The notes: generated by a model not told the origin, from the sequence alone. A DNA stretch of 64,000 bases from Accumulibacter sp. (GCA_024235695.1 JACKLX010000004.1:62001-126000); one strand, 5' to 3'. Positions 26,753 through 36,106 are shown, counted from the first letter of the stretch. Numbers and translations are program-made.

Positions 26753-28128
26753 GCCGGTTGCCGCTGCTGCGCCAGCAGGCGCAGGCTCTGGCGAGACAGC
26801 TTGCCGAGCGCGTTGCGCGGCAGAGCGTCGACCCGCAGCACTCGCCGTGGTCGCTTCGCGGCCGCCAGATGCTGCTGGCACCAGTCGTGCAGGCTGGCGA
26901 TCTCGGCGCTGCCGACGACCAGCGCGACCAGCGCGTCGCCCCACACCGGGTCGGGCGTCGCGGTCACCGCCACGTCCCTGACGCCGGGACATGCGCCGAG
27001 GCAGGCCTCGACTTCGAGCGGGTGAACCTTGACGCCACCACTGATCAGCATGTCGTCGGCACGGCCGACGATGCGTACCTGGCCAGCGGCCTCGAGCACG
27101 CCGAGATCACCAGTCGACAACCAGCCGTCATCGAGGCCGCAGCCCCTGCGCCAAGCCGGATTCAGATAGCCGGCCATCACCTGCCCGCCACGCAGTTGCA
27201 GGCGCCCGTCGGCAGCCACCCGCGCCTGCAGGCCCGGCAGCAGGCTGCCGACCTGTCCCGGCTGCCATTCAACGCCCGCCCGGACCAGCGTCGCCGCCTG
27301 CGCGGTGGTCTCGCTCATTCCCCAGGTCGGACAGATCGGCCAGCCGCTGGCCAGCGCACGGTCGCACAGTGGCTTCGACAGCGCGGCGCCACCGATCAGG
27401 GCATAACGCAGGCTGGCCGGCGGTCGCACGCCATCCGCCACGGCCAGCAAGCGCGCCAGCATCGCCGGCACCAGCGACAGGTGACTGACCTGACGAGCAT
27501 GCAGATCGCGCCACACGGCCGCCGCCGAAAATCCCTCGTGCAGCAGGGTTGCCGCGCCAGCGCGCAGGCAGCGACAAAGAATTGCCATGCCGCCGACGTG
27601 ATGCAGGGGCAGGCAGGCAAGCCAGACGTCACCGACGGACAAGGGCAGGCAGAGGTTGGACGCGACCGCCGCGGCGTCGAGGTTGGCGTGCGTCAGCATC
27701 GCCACCTTCGGCGCACCTTCACTGCCGCTGGTGGCGATCAACAGCGCCAGGTCGTCGCGCTTGCCGGCAGGCACCGACCGCGTCGCAACGACGTTCAGCT
27801 CGTCGGGGAGCGGCGGCAGACGCTTCAGGCGACCACCTGCCAGGGCCTGCAAGGCCGGCCAGGCATCGTCGCCGGTCAGCGGATCGAGCGGCAGCAACAC
27901 CGCATTGGCGGCCGAGCACGCCAGCGCCGCCAGCGTCAGGTCGCCGGCGGCACCGGCCAGCGCGACGGCGTCGCCGGGCTGCACCGCCCGGGCCCGCAGA
28001 AAGACGCCGCCGCGCTCGGCCAGCGACAGCAGCTGGTCGTATCGCCAGTCGGCGCGCGCGCCGAGCAGCGCCGGTGCCGATGGATGTCGGTCGGCGCCTT
28101 CGGCCAGCCACTGGGCGAGCGGGCTCAT
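26749..28128 (-). CDS. menE: o-succinylbenzoate--CoA ligase
   Basis: 459 residues, AMP-forming acyl-CoA synthetase family. It activates o-succinylbenzoate for MenB. P-loop LLIATSGSEGAPKVAMLTHA; later TWGMSETTAQAATL, LSTGDLG, VRIVGRADDMLISGGVKVHP LEVE, and the C-terminal Lys in LPRNALGKLSRQSL. The size and pairing with menF and menD support MenE over a general acyl-CoA ligase. First gene of the operon, divergent from yedK. Confidence 0.93.
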   Translation of the reverse strand: MSPLAQWLAEGADRHPSAPALLGARADWRYDQLLSLAERGGVFLRARAVQPGDAVALAGAAGDLTLAALACSAANAVLLPLDPLTGDDAWPALQALAGGRLKRLPPLPDELNVVATRSVPAGKRDDLALLIATSGSEGAPKVAMLTHANLDAAAVASNLCLPLSVGDVWLACLPLHHVGGMAILCRCLRAGAATLLHEGFSAAAVWRDLHARQVSHLSLVPAMLARLLAVADGVRPPASLRYALIGGAALSKPLCDRALASGWPICPTWGMSETTAQAATLVRAGVEWQPGQVGSLLPGLQARVAADGRLQLRGGQVMAGYLNPAWRRGCGLDDGWLSTGDLGVLEAAGQVRIVGRADDMLISGGVKVHPLEVEACLGACPGVRDVAVTATPDPVWGDALVALVVGSAEIASLHDWCQQHLAAAKRPRRVLRVDALPRNALGKLSRQSLRLLAQQRQPA

Positions 28129-28283
28129 CGGCCCCTGAGCGTACAGGTGTGCATCGGCCGAAGATTATACGCAGCGCCCCCGACCCGCGCCTTTGCTGCC
28201 GATCAAGAAGATCGGTAAGGCCCACTGCCAGGCTCCGCGCCCGGGCCGCCGCGGGCGCCGGCGGCATGCGGTAAACTGGCGGC

Positions 28284-28970
28284 ATGTGTGGACGCTATGC
28301 CCTCGATGCCCCTCGCTCGCGCTTGTCCTGGCGTTTCGACCTCGACGAGTGCGTCGTGGTCGAAGCGCGCTACAACATCACGCCAGCCACCGACATTCCG
28401 GTCATCCGGCAGTCGCCCGCTGGCCAGCGCGTCCTGCACCTGCTGCGCTGGGGCCTGCAGCCGCACTGGTCCAGGCAGCCGGCGAGCGGCGCCCGCCTGA
28501 TCAACGCTCGCGGCGAGTCGCTGGCCGACAAGCCGGCTTTTCGCGACGCCTTCCGCCGCCGGCGCTGCCTGATTCCGGCCAGCGGCTTTTACGAGTGGCA
28601 GACGATCGCCGACGAGGCACGACGGCTGCGCCGGCAGCCCTACTACATCTCGCTCAAGTCGACCGAGACGATGGCCTTCGGCGGACTCTGGGAATCGTGG
28701 ACGACACCGACCGGCGAGGTCGTTCGCAGTTGCTGCATCGTCACCACCGCCGCCAACGACCTGCTGCACGCCGTCCATGACCGGATGCCGCTGATTCTTG
28801 CCGCCGAGCAGTGGCCCGCCTGGTTGGCCGCTCCGGCAGCCGAGGTCGTGCCGCTGATCCGGCCGCTTGCCGACGCCGAACTGCAGTGCTGGCCGGTGAG
28901 CCAGCGGGTCGGCCAGGCGAGCAACGACGATCCGGCGCTGATCGTGCCACTGGCTGAGGAACGGCGATGA
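28284..28970 (+). CDS. yedK: SOS response-associated DNA-protein crosslinking protein (YedK/HMCES)
   Basis: 228 residues, SRAP family. It shields abasic sites in single-stranded DNA by a thiazolidine link through Cys2 after Met removal. Catalytic residues are all present: Cys2 (MCGRYALD), Asn in LINARGESL, Glu in SGFYEWQ and His in HDRMPLIL. It overlaps the next gene by 4 bp. Confidence 0.95.
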   Translation: MCGRYALDAPRSRLSWRFDLDECVVVEARYNITPATDIPVIRQSPAGQRVLHLLRWGLQPHWSRQPASGARLINARGESLADKPAFRDAFRRRRCLIPASGFYEWQTIADEARRLRRQPYYISLKSTETMAFGGLWESWTTPTGEVVRSCCIVTTAANDLLHAVHDRMPLILAAEQWPAWLAAPAAEVVPLIRPLADAELQCWPVSQRVGQASNDDPALIVPLAEERR

Positions 28971-29323
28971 AAACACGCTACGACGATAGCGCCGCCTACG
29001 TCACCCGCGACGGTTCGCAAATACGCGAGCTGATGCATCCCGCGGTGCACGGCAATCACCGGCAGAGTCTCGCCGAAGCCGTCGTTCTGCCCGGACAGGC
29101 GACGCGCCTGCACCGCCACCGGCTCAGCGAGGAGCTGTATCACGTGACACGCGGCACCGGGGTCATGACGCTGGGCGCCGAGACACTGGAGCTCGCCGTC
29201 GGCGACACCGTCCTGATCCCGCCGGGAACCGCGCACAGCGTCACCGCGACTGGCAGCGAGCCGCTGCACCTGCTCTGCTGCTGCAGTCCGGCCTACGATC
29301 ACCACGACACCGAACTGCTTTGA
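28967..29323 (+). CDS. single-domain cupin protein
   Basis: 118 residues with one cupin barrel. Metal ligands are visible in HRHRLSEELYHV and in PPGTAHSV. It has a mannose-6-phosphate-isomerase-like (cupin_2) pattern (GTGVMTLGAETLELAVGDTVL). It starts inside the last codon of yedK (ATGA). Substrate unknown. Confidence 0.85.
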   Translation: MKTRYDDSAAYVTRDGSQIRELMHPAVHGNHRQSLAEAVVLPGQATRLHRHRLSEELYHVTRGTGVMTLGAETLELAVGDTVLIPPGTAHSVTATGSEPLHLLCCCSPAYDHHDTELL

Positions 29324-29407
29324 GCGACCCCCGAGCGCGCTGCCCTGCCGCCGCAGGCAAGGAGTTTTGTAGGATAATCGGCCGCTCATGTTGGACTCGA
29401 AATTTCC

Positions 29408-31327
29408 TTGATCCGCTTCGTCGACCACGATCGCTATCACTCGATGAAAGCGACCGGCAAGCTGCCGTCGCCGAAGGGCGTTGCCTTTTCGATCATCAAG
29501 TTGTTGCAGCGCGACGACTTTCGGGTACCGGAACTGGTGCGGCTGGTGCAATCCGATCCGGCCATCGCCGGGCGCCTGCTCAAGTTCGCCAACGCCGCCG
29601 CTTTTGGCCGCACGCGGCCGATCGTCTCGCTGCAGCGCGCGATCGTCGCGCTCGGATCGTTCAAGGTCCGCGACCTGGTGATCGGCCTCTCGGTGATGCA
29701 CAGCAACAAGAGCGGTCAGTGCTCGGCTTTCGATTACGGTGCATTCTGGGGTCACTCGCTGGCGACCGCCATCGCCTGCCAGGAACTCGCGCACTTCGCG
29801 CAGATTTCGAGTGAGGACATCTTCACCATCGGCCTGCTGTGCCGCGTCGGCGAACTGGCGATGGCCTCGCTCTACCCCGACGAGTACGCCGGCGTACTGC
29901 TGGCGGTGCAGGACATGCAGCAGGACCTGGTCGACCTCGAGCGCCAGCGCTTCGACATGGACCACCGCCAGTTGAGCGCGACGATGCTCGCCGAATGGGG
30001 TCTGCCGGAAATGCTGATCCAGGCTGCCTACCATCACGAACAGCCCGACGTCGCCGGCTTTCCCGACGGCTCGCGCCTGCAGACGCTTACCCAGTCACTG
30101 AATTTTGCCCGTTCGCTGGCCGAGGTCTGCATGGCCGATGAGGAAGCGCGCTGGAGCCTGCTGCCGGGCCTGCTGACCCGGGCGGCGCGTCTTGGGATCA
30201 GCGGTGACGTGCTCAACGACATGGTCGATCGGATGGTGCGCCGTTGGCGCGAGTGGGGCGCGATGCTGCAGGTCCGCACCCAGGAAGTCCCGCCTTTCGC
30301 CGAGATCCTCGCCGCCAGCCCGCCCAGCCGCCGGGTCAGCTCGGCGACTCCCGAACAGAGCGGCAAGGGCGCTTCACCGCGCCTGCACGTGCAACTGATC
30401 GGCATTCCGCCAGCCGAATTGCCGGCCCTGGTGCAGCAGATCGAGAGCCTGGGTCATCGGCCGGTACTGATCGACGGCAGTGTCGAGGGCCTCAGGCAGG
30501 CGCTGCGCCAGCCCGCGCAGATCGTCATTGCCGACATGGCGATGCCCGGTCTGCAGCCGGCGGCATTCTGCCGCGCCCTGCGCCAGACCGCTGCCGGCAA
30601 GGAAAGCTATGCGCTGCTGCTGGCGTCGCCGGAAAGCGAAGGACACATCCTCGAGGCGATCGACGCCGGCGCCGACGACGTTCTCGTCAAACCGCTGACC
30701 ATGCAGACCTTGCGCGTCCGCCTGAATACGGCGACCCGGATGCTGCTGCTGCGCGAAGAGATCCAGCGCGAGCGCCGCGGCATCATGCGCTCGACCGACG
30801 AGTTCGCGGTCGCCCACAAGCGGCTGCTGCAGGATGCCCTGACCGACACCCTGACGCAACTCCCGAACCGCCGTCACGGCCTCGACTTCCTGGCCTCCGA
30901 ATGGGCCTTCGCCCAGGCCAACGCGCTGCCGATGGCCTGCCTGCTGATCGACATCGACCACTTCAAGCGGATCAACGACAGCTACGGTCACGCCGCCGGC
31001 GACGCCGTCCTGCGACAGCTTGCCGACCTGCTCAAACGCACCTCGCGCGGCGAGGATCTGGTCTTTCGCTATGGCGGCGAAGAGTTCGCGGCGGTTCTGC
31101 CCAACGCCAGCGCGCGCGCCGCGGTGCAGATCGCCGAGCGGACCCGGGCACTGGTCGAAAAATACGACTTCCTGTGGAAGCATCAATCGCTGCCGCTCAC
31201 CGTCAGCATCGGCGTCGCCAACCTGAGCGGCAGCGAAAAGGACAGCCAGGCGCTGATCCAGGCCGCCGACGCCGCGCTGTACGCCGCCAAGAACGCCGGC
31301 CGCAACCGCGTCGTCGTCGCCAGCTGA
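29408..31327 (+). CDS. HDOD-receiver-GGDEF diguanylate cyclase
   Basis: 639 residues. An N-terminal HDOD domain (VPELVRLVQSDPAIAGRLLK FANAAAFG ...) is followed by a receiver-like domain at about 320-445 (IVIADMAMPG keeps the Asp, DDVLVKPL the Lys; the first acidic pair is missing) and a C-terminal GGDEF domain with intact FRYGGEEFAAVLPN and an RGED inhibitory site five residues upstream. It should make c-di-GMP with product feedback. The start is doubtful: TTG 29408 has no ribosome site, while ATG 29388 would give MLDSKFP and join this frame if one base were missing near 29406. Confidence 0.88.
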   Translation: MIRFVDHDRYHSMKATGKLPSPKGVAFSIIKLLQRDDFRVPELVRLVQSDPAIAGRLLKFANAAAFGRTRPIVSLQRAIVALGSFKVRDLVIGLSVMHSNKSGQCSAFDYGAFWGHSLATAIACQELAHFAQISSEDIFTIGLLCRVGELAMASLYPDEYAGVLLAVQDMQQDLVDLERQRFDMDHRQLSATMLAEWGLPEMLIQAAYHHEQPDVAGFPDGSRLQTLTQSLNFARSLAEVCMADEEARWSLLPGLLTRAARLGISGDVLNDMVDRMVRRWREWGAMLQVRTQEVPPFAEILAASPPSRRVSSATPEQSGKGASPRLHVQLIGIPPAELPALVQQIESLGHRPVLIDGSVEGLRQALRQPAQIVIADMAMPGLQPAAFCRALRQTAAGKESYALLLASPESEGHILEAIDAGADDVLVKPLTMQTLRVRLNTATRMLLLREEIQRERRGIMRSTDEFAVAHKRLLQDALTDTLTQLPNRRHGLDFLASEWAFAQANALPMACLLIDIDHFKRINDSYGHAAGDAVLRQLADLLKRTSRGEDLVFRYGGEEFAAVLPNASARAAVQIAERTRALVEKYDFLWKHQSLPLTVSIGVANLSGSEKDSQALIQAADAALYAAKNAGRNRVVVAS

Positions 31328-31353
31328 GCGGCAGGGGCCTGCTGCGGCTCGCT

Positions 31354-32211
31354 TCAGCGGATCAACGCGGCGGCGTGATGGCGCAGGTGATCGTCGATGA
31401 AACTGGCGATGAAGAAATAGCTGTGGTCGTAACCCGGGTGCCGGCGCAGGTGCAGCGGATGGCCGGCGGCAAGGCAGGCGCGCTGCAGCTTGTCCGGCTG
31501 CAGCTGCTCGACCAGGAAACCGTCGGCTTCGCCCTGGTCCACCAGCAGCGGCAGGCGTTCGCTGGCATCAGCGATCAGCTCGCAGGCGTCCCATGCCCGC
31601 CAGGTCGCCCGGTCGGCGCCGAGGTAGCGGGCGAAGGCCTTCTGTCCCCAGGGACTGTCGAGCGCGTGGCTGATCGGCGCAAAGGCCGACAACGAGCGGT
31701 AGCGGCCAGGGTTGCGCAGCGCACAGACCAGCGCACCGTGACCGCCCATCGAATGGCCGCTGATCCCACGGTGCACCGTCACCGGCAGGCAGGCCTCGAT
31801 CAGCGCCGGCAATTCGAACACCACGTAGTCGTGCATCCGGTAGTGCTCGGCCCACGGCTGCTGTGTGGCGTTCAGGTAGAAGCCGGCGCCGTGACCGAAA
31901 TCCCAGGCGCCGTCGGGGTCGTCGGGGACCTGCGCGCCGCGCGGGCTGGTATCGGGTGCGACGATGGCGATTCCCAGTTCGGCAGCGACGCGCATGGCGC
32001 CGGCCTTGTGCATGAAGTTTTCGTCGCTGCAGGTCAGCCCGGACAGCCAGTACAGCACCGCCACCGGCGCGCTGGCGGCCTGCGGCGGCAGATAGACGGC
32101 GAACACCATCTCGCAGCGCAGGGTCGCCGAGTAATGGCGAAAGCGCCTGTGCCAGCCGCCGAAACAGCGATTGGCGGCGATCTCGTCGATCGCGGACGAC
32201 GTCTGCGTCAT
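31354..32211 (-). CDS. fghA: S-formylglutathione hydrolase
   Basis: 285 residues, esterase D family. It hydrolyses S-formylglutathione to formate and glutathione, the second step of formaldehyde detoxification. Nucleophile Ser in GHSMGGHGAL, Asp in VDQGEADGFL, His in GYDHSYFF; also WLSGLTCSDENFMHKAG and PDTSPRG. It follows the dehydrogenase gene by 6 bp on the same strand. Confidence 0.95.
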   Translation of the reverse strand: MTQTSSAIDEIAANRCFGGWHRRFRHYSATLRCEMVFAVYLPPQAASAPVAVLYWLSGLTCSDENFMHKAGAMRVAAELGIAIVAPDTSPRGAQVPDDPDGAWDFGHGAGFYLNATQQPWAEHYRMHDYVVFELPALIEACLPVTVHRGISGHSMGGHGALVCALRNPGRYRSLSAFAPISHALDSPWGQKAFARYLGADRATWRAWDACELIADASERLPLLVDQGEADGFLVEQLQPDKLQRACLAAGHPLHLRRHPGYDHSYFFIASFIDDHLRHHAAALIR

Positions 32212-32217
32212 CGCCGG

Positions 32218-33336
32218 TCAGAAGTGGATCACCGAGCGGATGCTCTTGCCGGCGTGCATCAGTTCGAAGGCGTCGTTGATCTTCTCGAGGCCCATGGTAT
32301 GGGTGATGAAGGTGTCGAGCGGTATCTCGCCACTTTGCGCGCGCGCGACATAGCCTGGCAGTTCGCTGCGCCCGCGCACGCCACCGAACGCCGAGCCACG
32401 CCAGACGCGGCCGGTCACCAGTTGGAAAGGCCGGGTCGAAATCTCTTCGCCGGCGCCGGCGACGCCGATGATCACCGATTCGCCCCAGCCCTTGTGACAG
32501 CACTCGAGCGCCGCTCGCATCACCTGGACGTTGCCGATGCATTCGAAGGAATAGTCCACACCGCCGTCGGTCAGGTCGACGATCACTTCCTGGATCGGGC
32601 GATCGTAGGCGGCCGGATCGATGCAGTCGGTCGCACCGAGCTGCCTGGCAATCGCGAACTTGGCGGGATTGGTGTCCACCGCGATGATCCGCGCCGCCCT
32701 GGCCATCACCGCGCCGATCACCACCGACAGACCGATGCCGCCGAGGCCGAAGACGGCGACCGTCGCGCCCGCCTCGACCCTGGCAGTGTTGACCACCGCG
32801 CCGATGCCGGTGGTGACGCCGCAGCCCAGCAGGCAGACTTTCTCTAGCGGTGCGTCGCTGGCGATCCTGGCCAGCGAGATCTCCGGCAGCACGGTGTACT
32901 CGGAAAAGGTCGAGGTGCCCATGTAGTGAAAGATCGGCTTGCCGCGGTACGAAAAGCGGCTGCTGCCGTCGGGCATCAGCCCCTTGCCCTGGGTGGCGCG
33001 AATCGCCTGACAGAGATTTGTCTTGCCTGACTTGCAGAACTTGCACTGTCGACACTCGGGCGTGTACAGCGGAATCACGTGATCGCCGACGGCGACCGAG
33101 CTGACGCCGGGACCGATCGCCTCGACGATGCCGCCGCCCTCATGACCGAGAATGCTCGGGAAAATCCCCTCCGGATCGGCACCCGACAGCGTAAACGCGT
33201 CGGTGTGGCAAACACCGGTGGCAACGATGCGCACCAGCACCTCACCCTGACGCGGCGCCTCGACGTCGACTTCGGTGACCTCCAGGGGCTGTCCGGCAGC
33301 CCAGGCAACAGCAGCACGTGCCTTGATCATCTGCAA
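32218..33336 (-). CDS. adhC: S-(hydroxymethyl)glutathione dehydrogenase, class III ADH
   Basis: 372 residues. It oxidises S-hydroxymethylglutathione with NAD. Catalytic zinc ligands in GVCHTDAF and [10 protein letters not shown]; structural zinc in [15 protein letters not shown]; Rossmann [33 protein letters not shown]. The family usually also converts S-nitrosoglutathione to ammonia and glutathione disulfide, which would fit the NO handling suggested further on. Operon with fghA. Confidence 0.95.
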   Translation of the reverse strand: MQMIKARAAVAWAAGQPLEVTEVDVEAPRQGEVLVRIVATGVCHTDAFTLSGADPEGIFPSILGHEGGGIVEAIGPGVSSVAVGDHVIPLYTPECRQCKFCKSGKTNLCQAIRATQGKGLMPDGSSRFSYRGKPIFHYMGTSTFSEYTVLPEISLARIASDAPLEKVCLLGCGVTTGIGAVVNTARVEAGATVAVFGLGGIGLSVVIGAVMARAARIIAVDTNPAKFAIARQLGATDCIDPAAYDRPIQEVIVDLTDGGVDYSFECIGNVQVMRAALECCHKGWGESVIIGVAGAGEEISTRPFQLVTGRVWRGSAFGGVRGRSELPGYVARAQSGEIPLDTFITHTMGLEKINDAFELMHAGKSIRSVIHF

Positions 33337-33406
33337 CTCTCCTCGATAGGTATTGCCGTCGGCGTCCCGGCGTCGCCACTTGCCTGCGGTCGATACGCCG
33401 TGCCCG

Positions 33407-33853
33407 TCAGTGCAGGTCCTGCACCTTCAGATGCGGCAGGCGAAGCACTTCGACGCCTTCTTCGCGCAGCGCTTCGCACTCCTCGGGGCTGGCCTCGCCA
33501 CAAATCGCCCGCTCCGGCACCTCCAGGTAGTGGATCTTTCTGGCTTCCTCGGCGAAACGGCTGCCGACGTCCTCGCAGTTGGCGAGCAGCATCGCGGTCA
33601 GTTGCCGGTAGCTGGACAAGGCGCCGGCACGCGGGTCGATCGCCGCGCGTCGCGGCACGACTGACGGCGCCATCGTCGGCGTCGATGCCGGCTTGCCGAG
33701 ATGAAGCGCCGACGGCACGCGCCGGATTTCGGGCGAGCCACACTCCGGGCAAGCGACCAGCTCGCTTGACAACTGGCTGTCGAAATCGTCGCGCGACTGG
33801 AACCAGCCTTCGAATCGATGGTCGTGCGGACAAGCAAGGTCAAAAATGATCAT
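33407..33853 (-). CDS. DUF1178 family protein
   Basis: 148 residues. A zinc-ribbon-like N-terminus ([20 protein letters not shown] and CPECGSPEI), a Ser/Pro linker, and the conserved tail ([40 protein letters not shown]). This is the DUF1178 signature; function unknown, common in alpha- and betaproteobacteria. ATG 33853 was chosen over an upstream GTG because the family begins MI. Confidence 0.9.
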   Translation of the reverse strand: MIIFDLACPHDHRFEGWFQSRDDFDSQLSSELVACPECGSPEIRRVPSALHLGKPASTPTMAPSVVPRRAAIDPRAGALSSYRQLTAMLLANCEDVGSRFAEEARKIHYLEVPERAICGEASPEECEALREEGVEVLRLPHLKVQDLH

Positions 33854-33895
33854 CGGGACCACCGGCAGGTAGTTGGCGCCACGTCATGGCTGCGA

Positions 33896-33982
33896 TGGTA
33901 CCCGGAGCCGGGGTCGAACCGGCATAGCCGTGAGGCCGAGAGATTTTAAGTCTCTTGTGTCTACCTATTCCACCATCCGGGC
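33896..33982 (-). tRNA. tRNA-Leu (anticodon UAA), CCA encoded
   Basis: 87 nt including a genomic CCA. Acceptor GCCCGGA pairs with TCCGGGT; the anticodon stem-loop AGAGA-CTTAAAA-TCTCT gives anticodon TAA; a long variable arm (class II) and the T-loop GGTTCGACCCC follow. A TATAAT lies upstream at 34013-34018. Confidence 0.95.
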
Positions 33983-34012
33983 GCTGCAGACAAGAGCAGG
34001 CAGATGCGGCCA

Positions 34013-34018
34013 ATTATA
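34013..34018 (-). promoter_or_regulatory. -10 element upstream of tRNA-Leu
   Basis: TATAAT on the minus strand, about 31 bp upstream of the tRNA 5' end. With 17-bp spacing the -35 hexamer would fall on the last bases of the group II intron, so intron insertion may have replaced the native -35. Confidence 0.45.
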
Positions 34019-34071
34019 CCTGCCCGCAAATCGGCATAGGGGACAGCCATGGCGGCTGCGCCCCTGCCACA

Positions 34072-34101
34072 CCACCCGGCATGCGGGTCCGCACCGGGCG
34101 G
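34072..34101 (-). ncRNA. group II intron domain V
   Basis: On the minus strand CCGCCCGGTGCGG-ACC- CGCATGCCGGGTGG folds into the short two-part hairpin typical of domain V, followed at once by the longer domain VI stem (GGGG ... CCCC). It fixes the strand and 3' end of the intron. Confidence 0.75.
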
Positions 34102-34116
34102 TTCGAGAAGTTGAGG

Positions 34117-35496
34117 TCATGAGAGCCGGGGGACCCTGAGGCGATCAAAGTAGGCGATGGTCAGCACGGTTTTCAGTAGCCGGTCGCTGTTATGCCACCA
34201 GCGCCGTGAGTTGCCAGCCACCTGGCGCGCCGCACTGCGGGTCGCACCGAGCGCTTTTAACTCCCGGAACACGGCCGAACTGCGTTTCCAATGTTTGAGC
34301 TGGATCGCCCGCAACCGGTGACGCATCCACTCATCCAGCCTCCGCCAGATATGCGGGGTTTGCGCCAATCGAAAGTAGGCTTTCCAGCCAAGTACATAGT
34401 GACGTAGTCTTTCCACGACTTCAACCATGCTGCGCCCGCCAGAGCGGCCAGTCAGTTGCCTGATCCGCTGCTTGAACGTCGCCAAAGGCTTGGCGGCCAC
34501 CTTGCATCTGATCTCCCCCCTGGGTGCCGCCCAGAAGCTGAAACCGAGAAACTTGCGACCAAATACGCTGGCGACCGCACTCTTGGTCTCATTGACCGTC
34601 AAGTGCAGTTGGGCGTACAGGCTGCGCAGTAATTCCATCACCCGCTCACCCGCACGGCGGCTACGAACGTACACATTCGCATCGTCGGCGTAGCGCACGA
34701 AGCAATGGCCCCGGCGTTCCAGTTCCTTATCCACTTCATCAAGCATGACATTGGCCAGCAACGGCGATAGTGGTCCGCCTTGCGGCGTTCCCTGATGCCG
34801 TTCCAGCACCACGCCATCACTCATGATTCCGCTGTTCAGATACGCTCGGATTAGCCGAATGACTCCGGCGTCATCAATGCGCTTCCGTAGGCGGTCAATC
34901 AAAATGTCGTGATTAACCCGGTCAAAGAACTTCTCCAGGTCCACGTCCACCACGACCCGGCGACCGGATTGCACATAGGACTGCGCAACCAGCACCGCAT
35001 CGTGCGCACGGCGTCCGGGACGGAAGCCGTAGCTGTGCTCGCTGAAAGTGGGGTCCAGAATCGGCTGCAACACTTGCAGCAGCGCTTGCTGGATCACCCG
35101 ATCCGTCACCGTCGGAATGCCAAGCTCACGCTCGCCACCGTCAGGCTTCGGGATCGTTACCCGACGTACCGGACTCGGCCGGTACGTCCCCCGCAACAGG
35201 CTTTCACGAATCGCCGGCCACGCAGTCACCAAGTGACGTGCTGTCTGGTCAATATCCAGACCATCCACGCCCGCTGCGCCTTTGTTGGCCCGCACCCGCT
35301 TCAATGCCTGTCGCAGGTTCTCTCTCGTCAGTGCCGCCGAAAGCAGCCCTGACCCTGTGTTTACCGGATCATGTCGCGGGCCGCAGATTTCGTCGCTGGC
35401 AGGATCACGCGCAGCTTCACCGCGCGCTACGCCCACCCGCCCCGCTTGCGCGGGCATCTGACGCCATACCTGCTGCATCGACATGGGGCTAAACAT
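34117..35496 (-). CDS. ltrA: group II intron reverse transcriptase/maturase
   Basis: 459 residues. RT blocks in order: KRVRANKGAAGVDGLDID, RRVTIPKPDGGERELGIPTV, YGFRPGRRAHDAV, VDVDLEKFFDRVNHDIL, the GTPQGGPLSPLLAN block, catalytic FVRYADDANVYVRS, and FLGFSF. The C-terminal maturase (domain X) has RIRQLTGRSGG and LRHYVLGWKAYF. No HNH endonuclease is present, consistent with class C. It is intact and so could be active. GAGAAGGA precedes ATG 35496. Confidence 0.95.
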   Translation of the reverse strand: MFSPMSMQQVWRQMPAQAGRVGVARGEAARDPASDEICGPRHDPVNTGSGLLSAALTRENLRQALKRVRANKGAAGVDGLDIDQTARHLVTAWPAIRESLLRGTYRPSPVRRVTIPKPDGGERELGIPTVTDRVIQQALLQVLQPILDPTFSEHSYGFRPGRRAHDAVLVAQSYVQSGRRVVVDVDLEKFFDRVNHDILIDRLRKRIDDAGVIRLIRAYLNSGIMSDGVVLERHQGTPQGGPLSPLLANVMLDEVDKELERRGHCFVRYADDANVYVRSRRAGERVMELLRSLYAQLHLTVNETKSAVASVFGRKFLGFSFWAAPRGEIRCKVAAKPLATFKQRIRQLTGRSGGRSMVEVVERLRHYVLGWKAYFRLAQTPHIWRRLDEWMRHRLRAIQLKHWKRSSAVFRELKALGATRSAARQVAGNSRRWWHNSDRLLKTVLTIAYFDRLRVPRLS

Positions 35497-35891
35497 TCCT
35501 TCTCGTTTGGTCCTTCACCTCCGGTCTCGGCCTTCTCCGGCCACGCCTCGGGCTACTACGACCGCTGCTGACTTCTCGCTCCGGCTCGACACCGTCGCCC
35601 TTTCAGGCACAAGGCGAGATCTCCCCAGGTAAGGGCCGCACTCCTTCGCTGCATAACCGCCGGATCTACGCCACTTCGCCTTGATCACGAGACCTTCGCG
35701 GTTACGTGCCCGCTCGGCCTGCTCCGCAGCGCCTTCTATCCGGTTCTTGTTCATCGGCTCGCAGCTTCGATCCACGCTTCCTCCCCACACTCGGTCACCC
35801 TCATGCAGTTGCGCTTCACTTCGTTCGCTGTGATCAACTTACGACGGGACTTGCACCCGCAAGAGCGCGCCCATGCTGGGCGCACACGCAG

Positions 35892-35921
35892 AAAAGGGAA
35901 AGTGCGCTGGCGCACTTTCCC
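35892..35921 (-). terminator. intrinsic terminator of tRNA-Gly, target of the intron
   Basis: GGGAAAGTGCGC and GCGCACTTTCCC form a perfect 12-bp palindrome separated by 2 nt, followed on the minus strand by TTTT. It lies 10 bp behind the tRNA-Gly 3' end, and the group II intron begins about 7 bp beyond the T run. Confidence 0.9.
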
Positions 35922-35930
35922 TTCAATGTC

Positions 35931-36006
35931 TGGAGCGGGAGAAGAGTCTCGAACTCTCGACCTATACCTTGGCAAGGTATCGCTCTACCAACTGAGCTAC
36001 TCCCGC
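35931..36006 (-). tRNA. tRNA-Gly (anticodon GCC), CCA encoded
   Basis: 76 nt. Acceptor GCGGGAG pairs with CTCCCGC, discriminator T, then CCA. D arm AGCTCAGTTGGTAGAGC, anticodon loop TTGCCAA (GCC), T arm GAGTTCGAGACTC. Confidence 0.96.
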
Positions 36007-36077
36007 TTGCAAGCGGTTCCGGCGATCCATACCGCGCCCCCGAGACAAGGAGCGCATCGCGACCACCAGCGCGGCGC

Positions 36078-36106
36078 ATTATCCAGATGCCTGCCGGCGC
36101 TGTCAA
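36078..36106 (-). promoter_or_regulatory. sigma-70 promoter of tRNA-Gly
   Basis: On the minus strand TTGACA (36101-36106), a 17-bp spacer, GATAAT (36078-36083), then a GC-rich discriminator (GCGCCGCGC) as in stringently controlled stable-RNA promoters. The transcript start would be about 65 nt before the mature tRNA. Confidence 0.8.

Larger units (their letters stand above)
34036..35885 (-). mobile_element. group II intron, probably bacterial class C
   Basis: About 1.85 kb. The 5' end GTGCGCCC at 35885 (or GTGTGCG at 35887) opens a long structured RNA with the domain I motif GCGGGTGCAAGTCCCG; the reverse transcriptase follows at 34117-35496. Past it on the minus strand come a domain V hairpin (34072-34101) and a domain VI stem ending CCCCTAT at about 34036. 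It sits a few bases behind the intrinsic terminator of tRNA-Gly, the target preference of class C introns. The exact ends are inferred from motifs, good to a few bases. Confidence 0.8.

Noticed and set aside
25853..28218. Long plus-strand open frames opposite menE and menF
   Set aside because: Arg/Gln/Ala-rich shadow translations, no motifs; the minus-strand genes carry full enzyme signatures.
34036..35885. An IS element or retron
   Set aside because: No transposase or terminal inverted repeats; the RT has a maturase domain and is flanked by group II intron RNA motifs.
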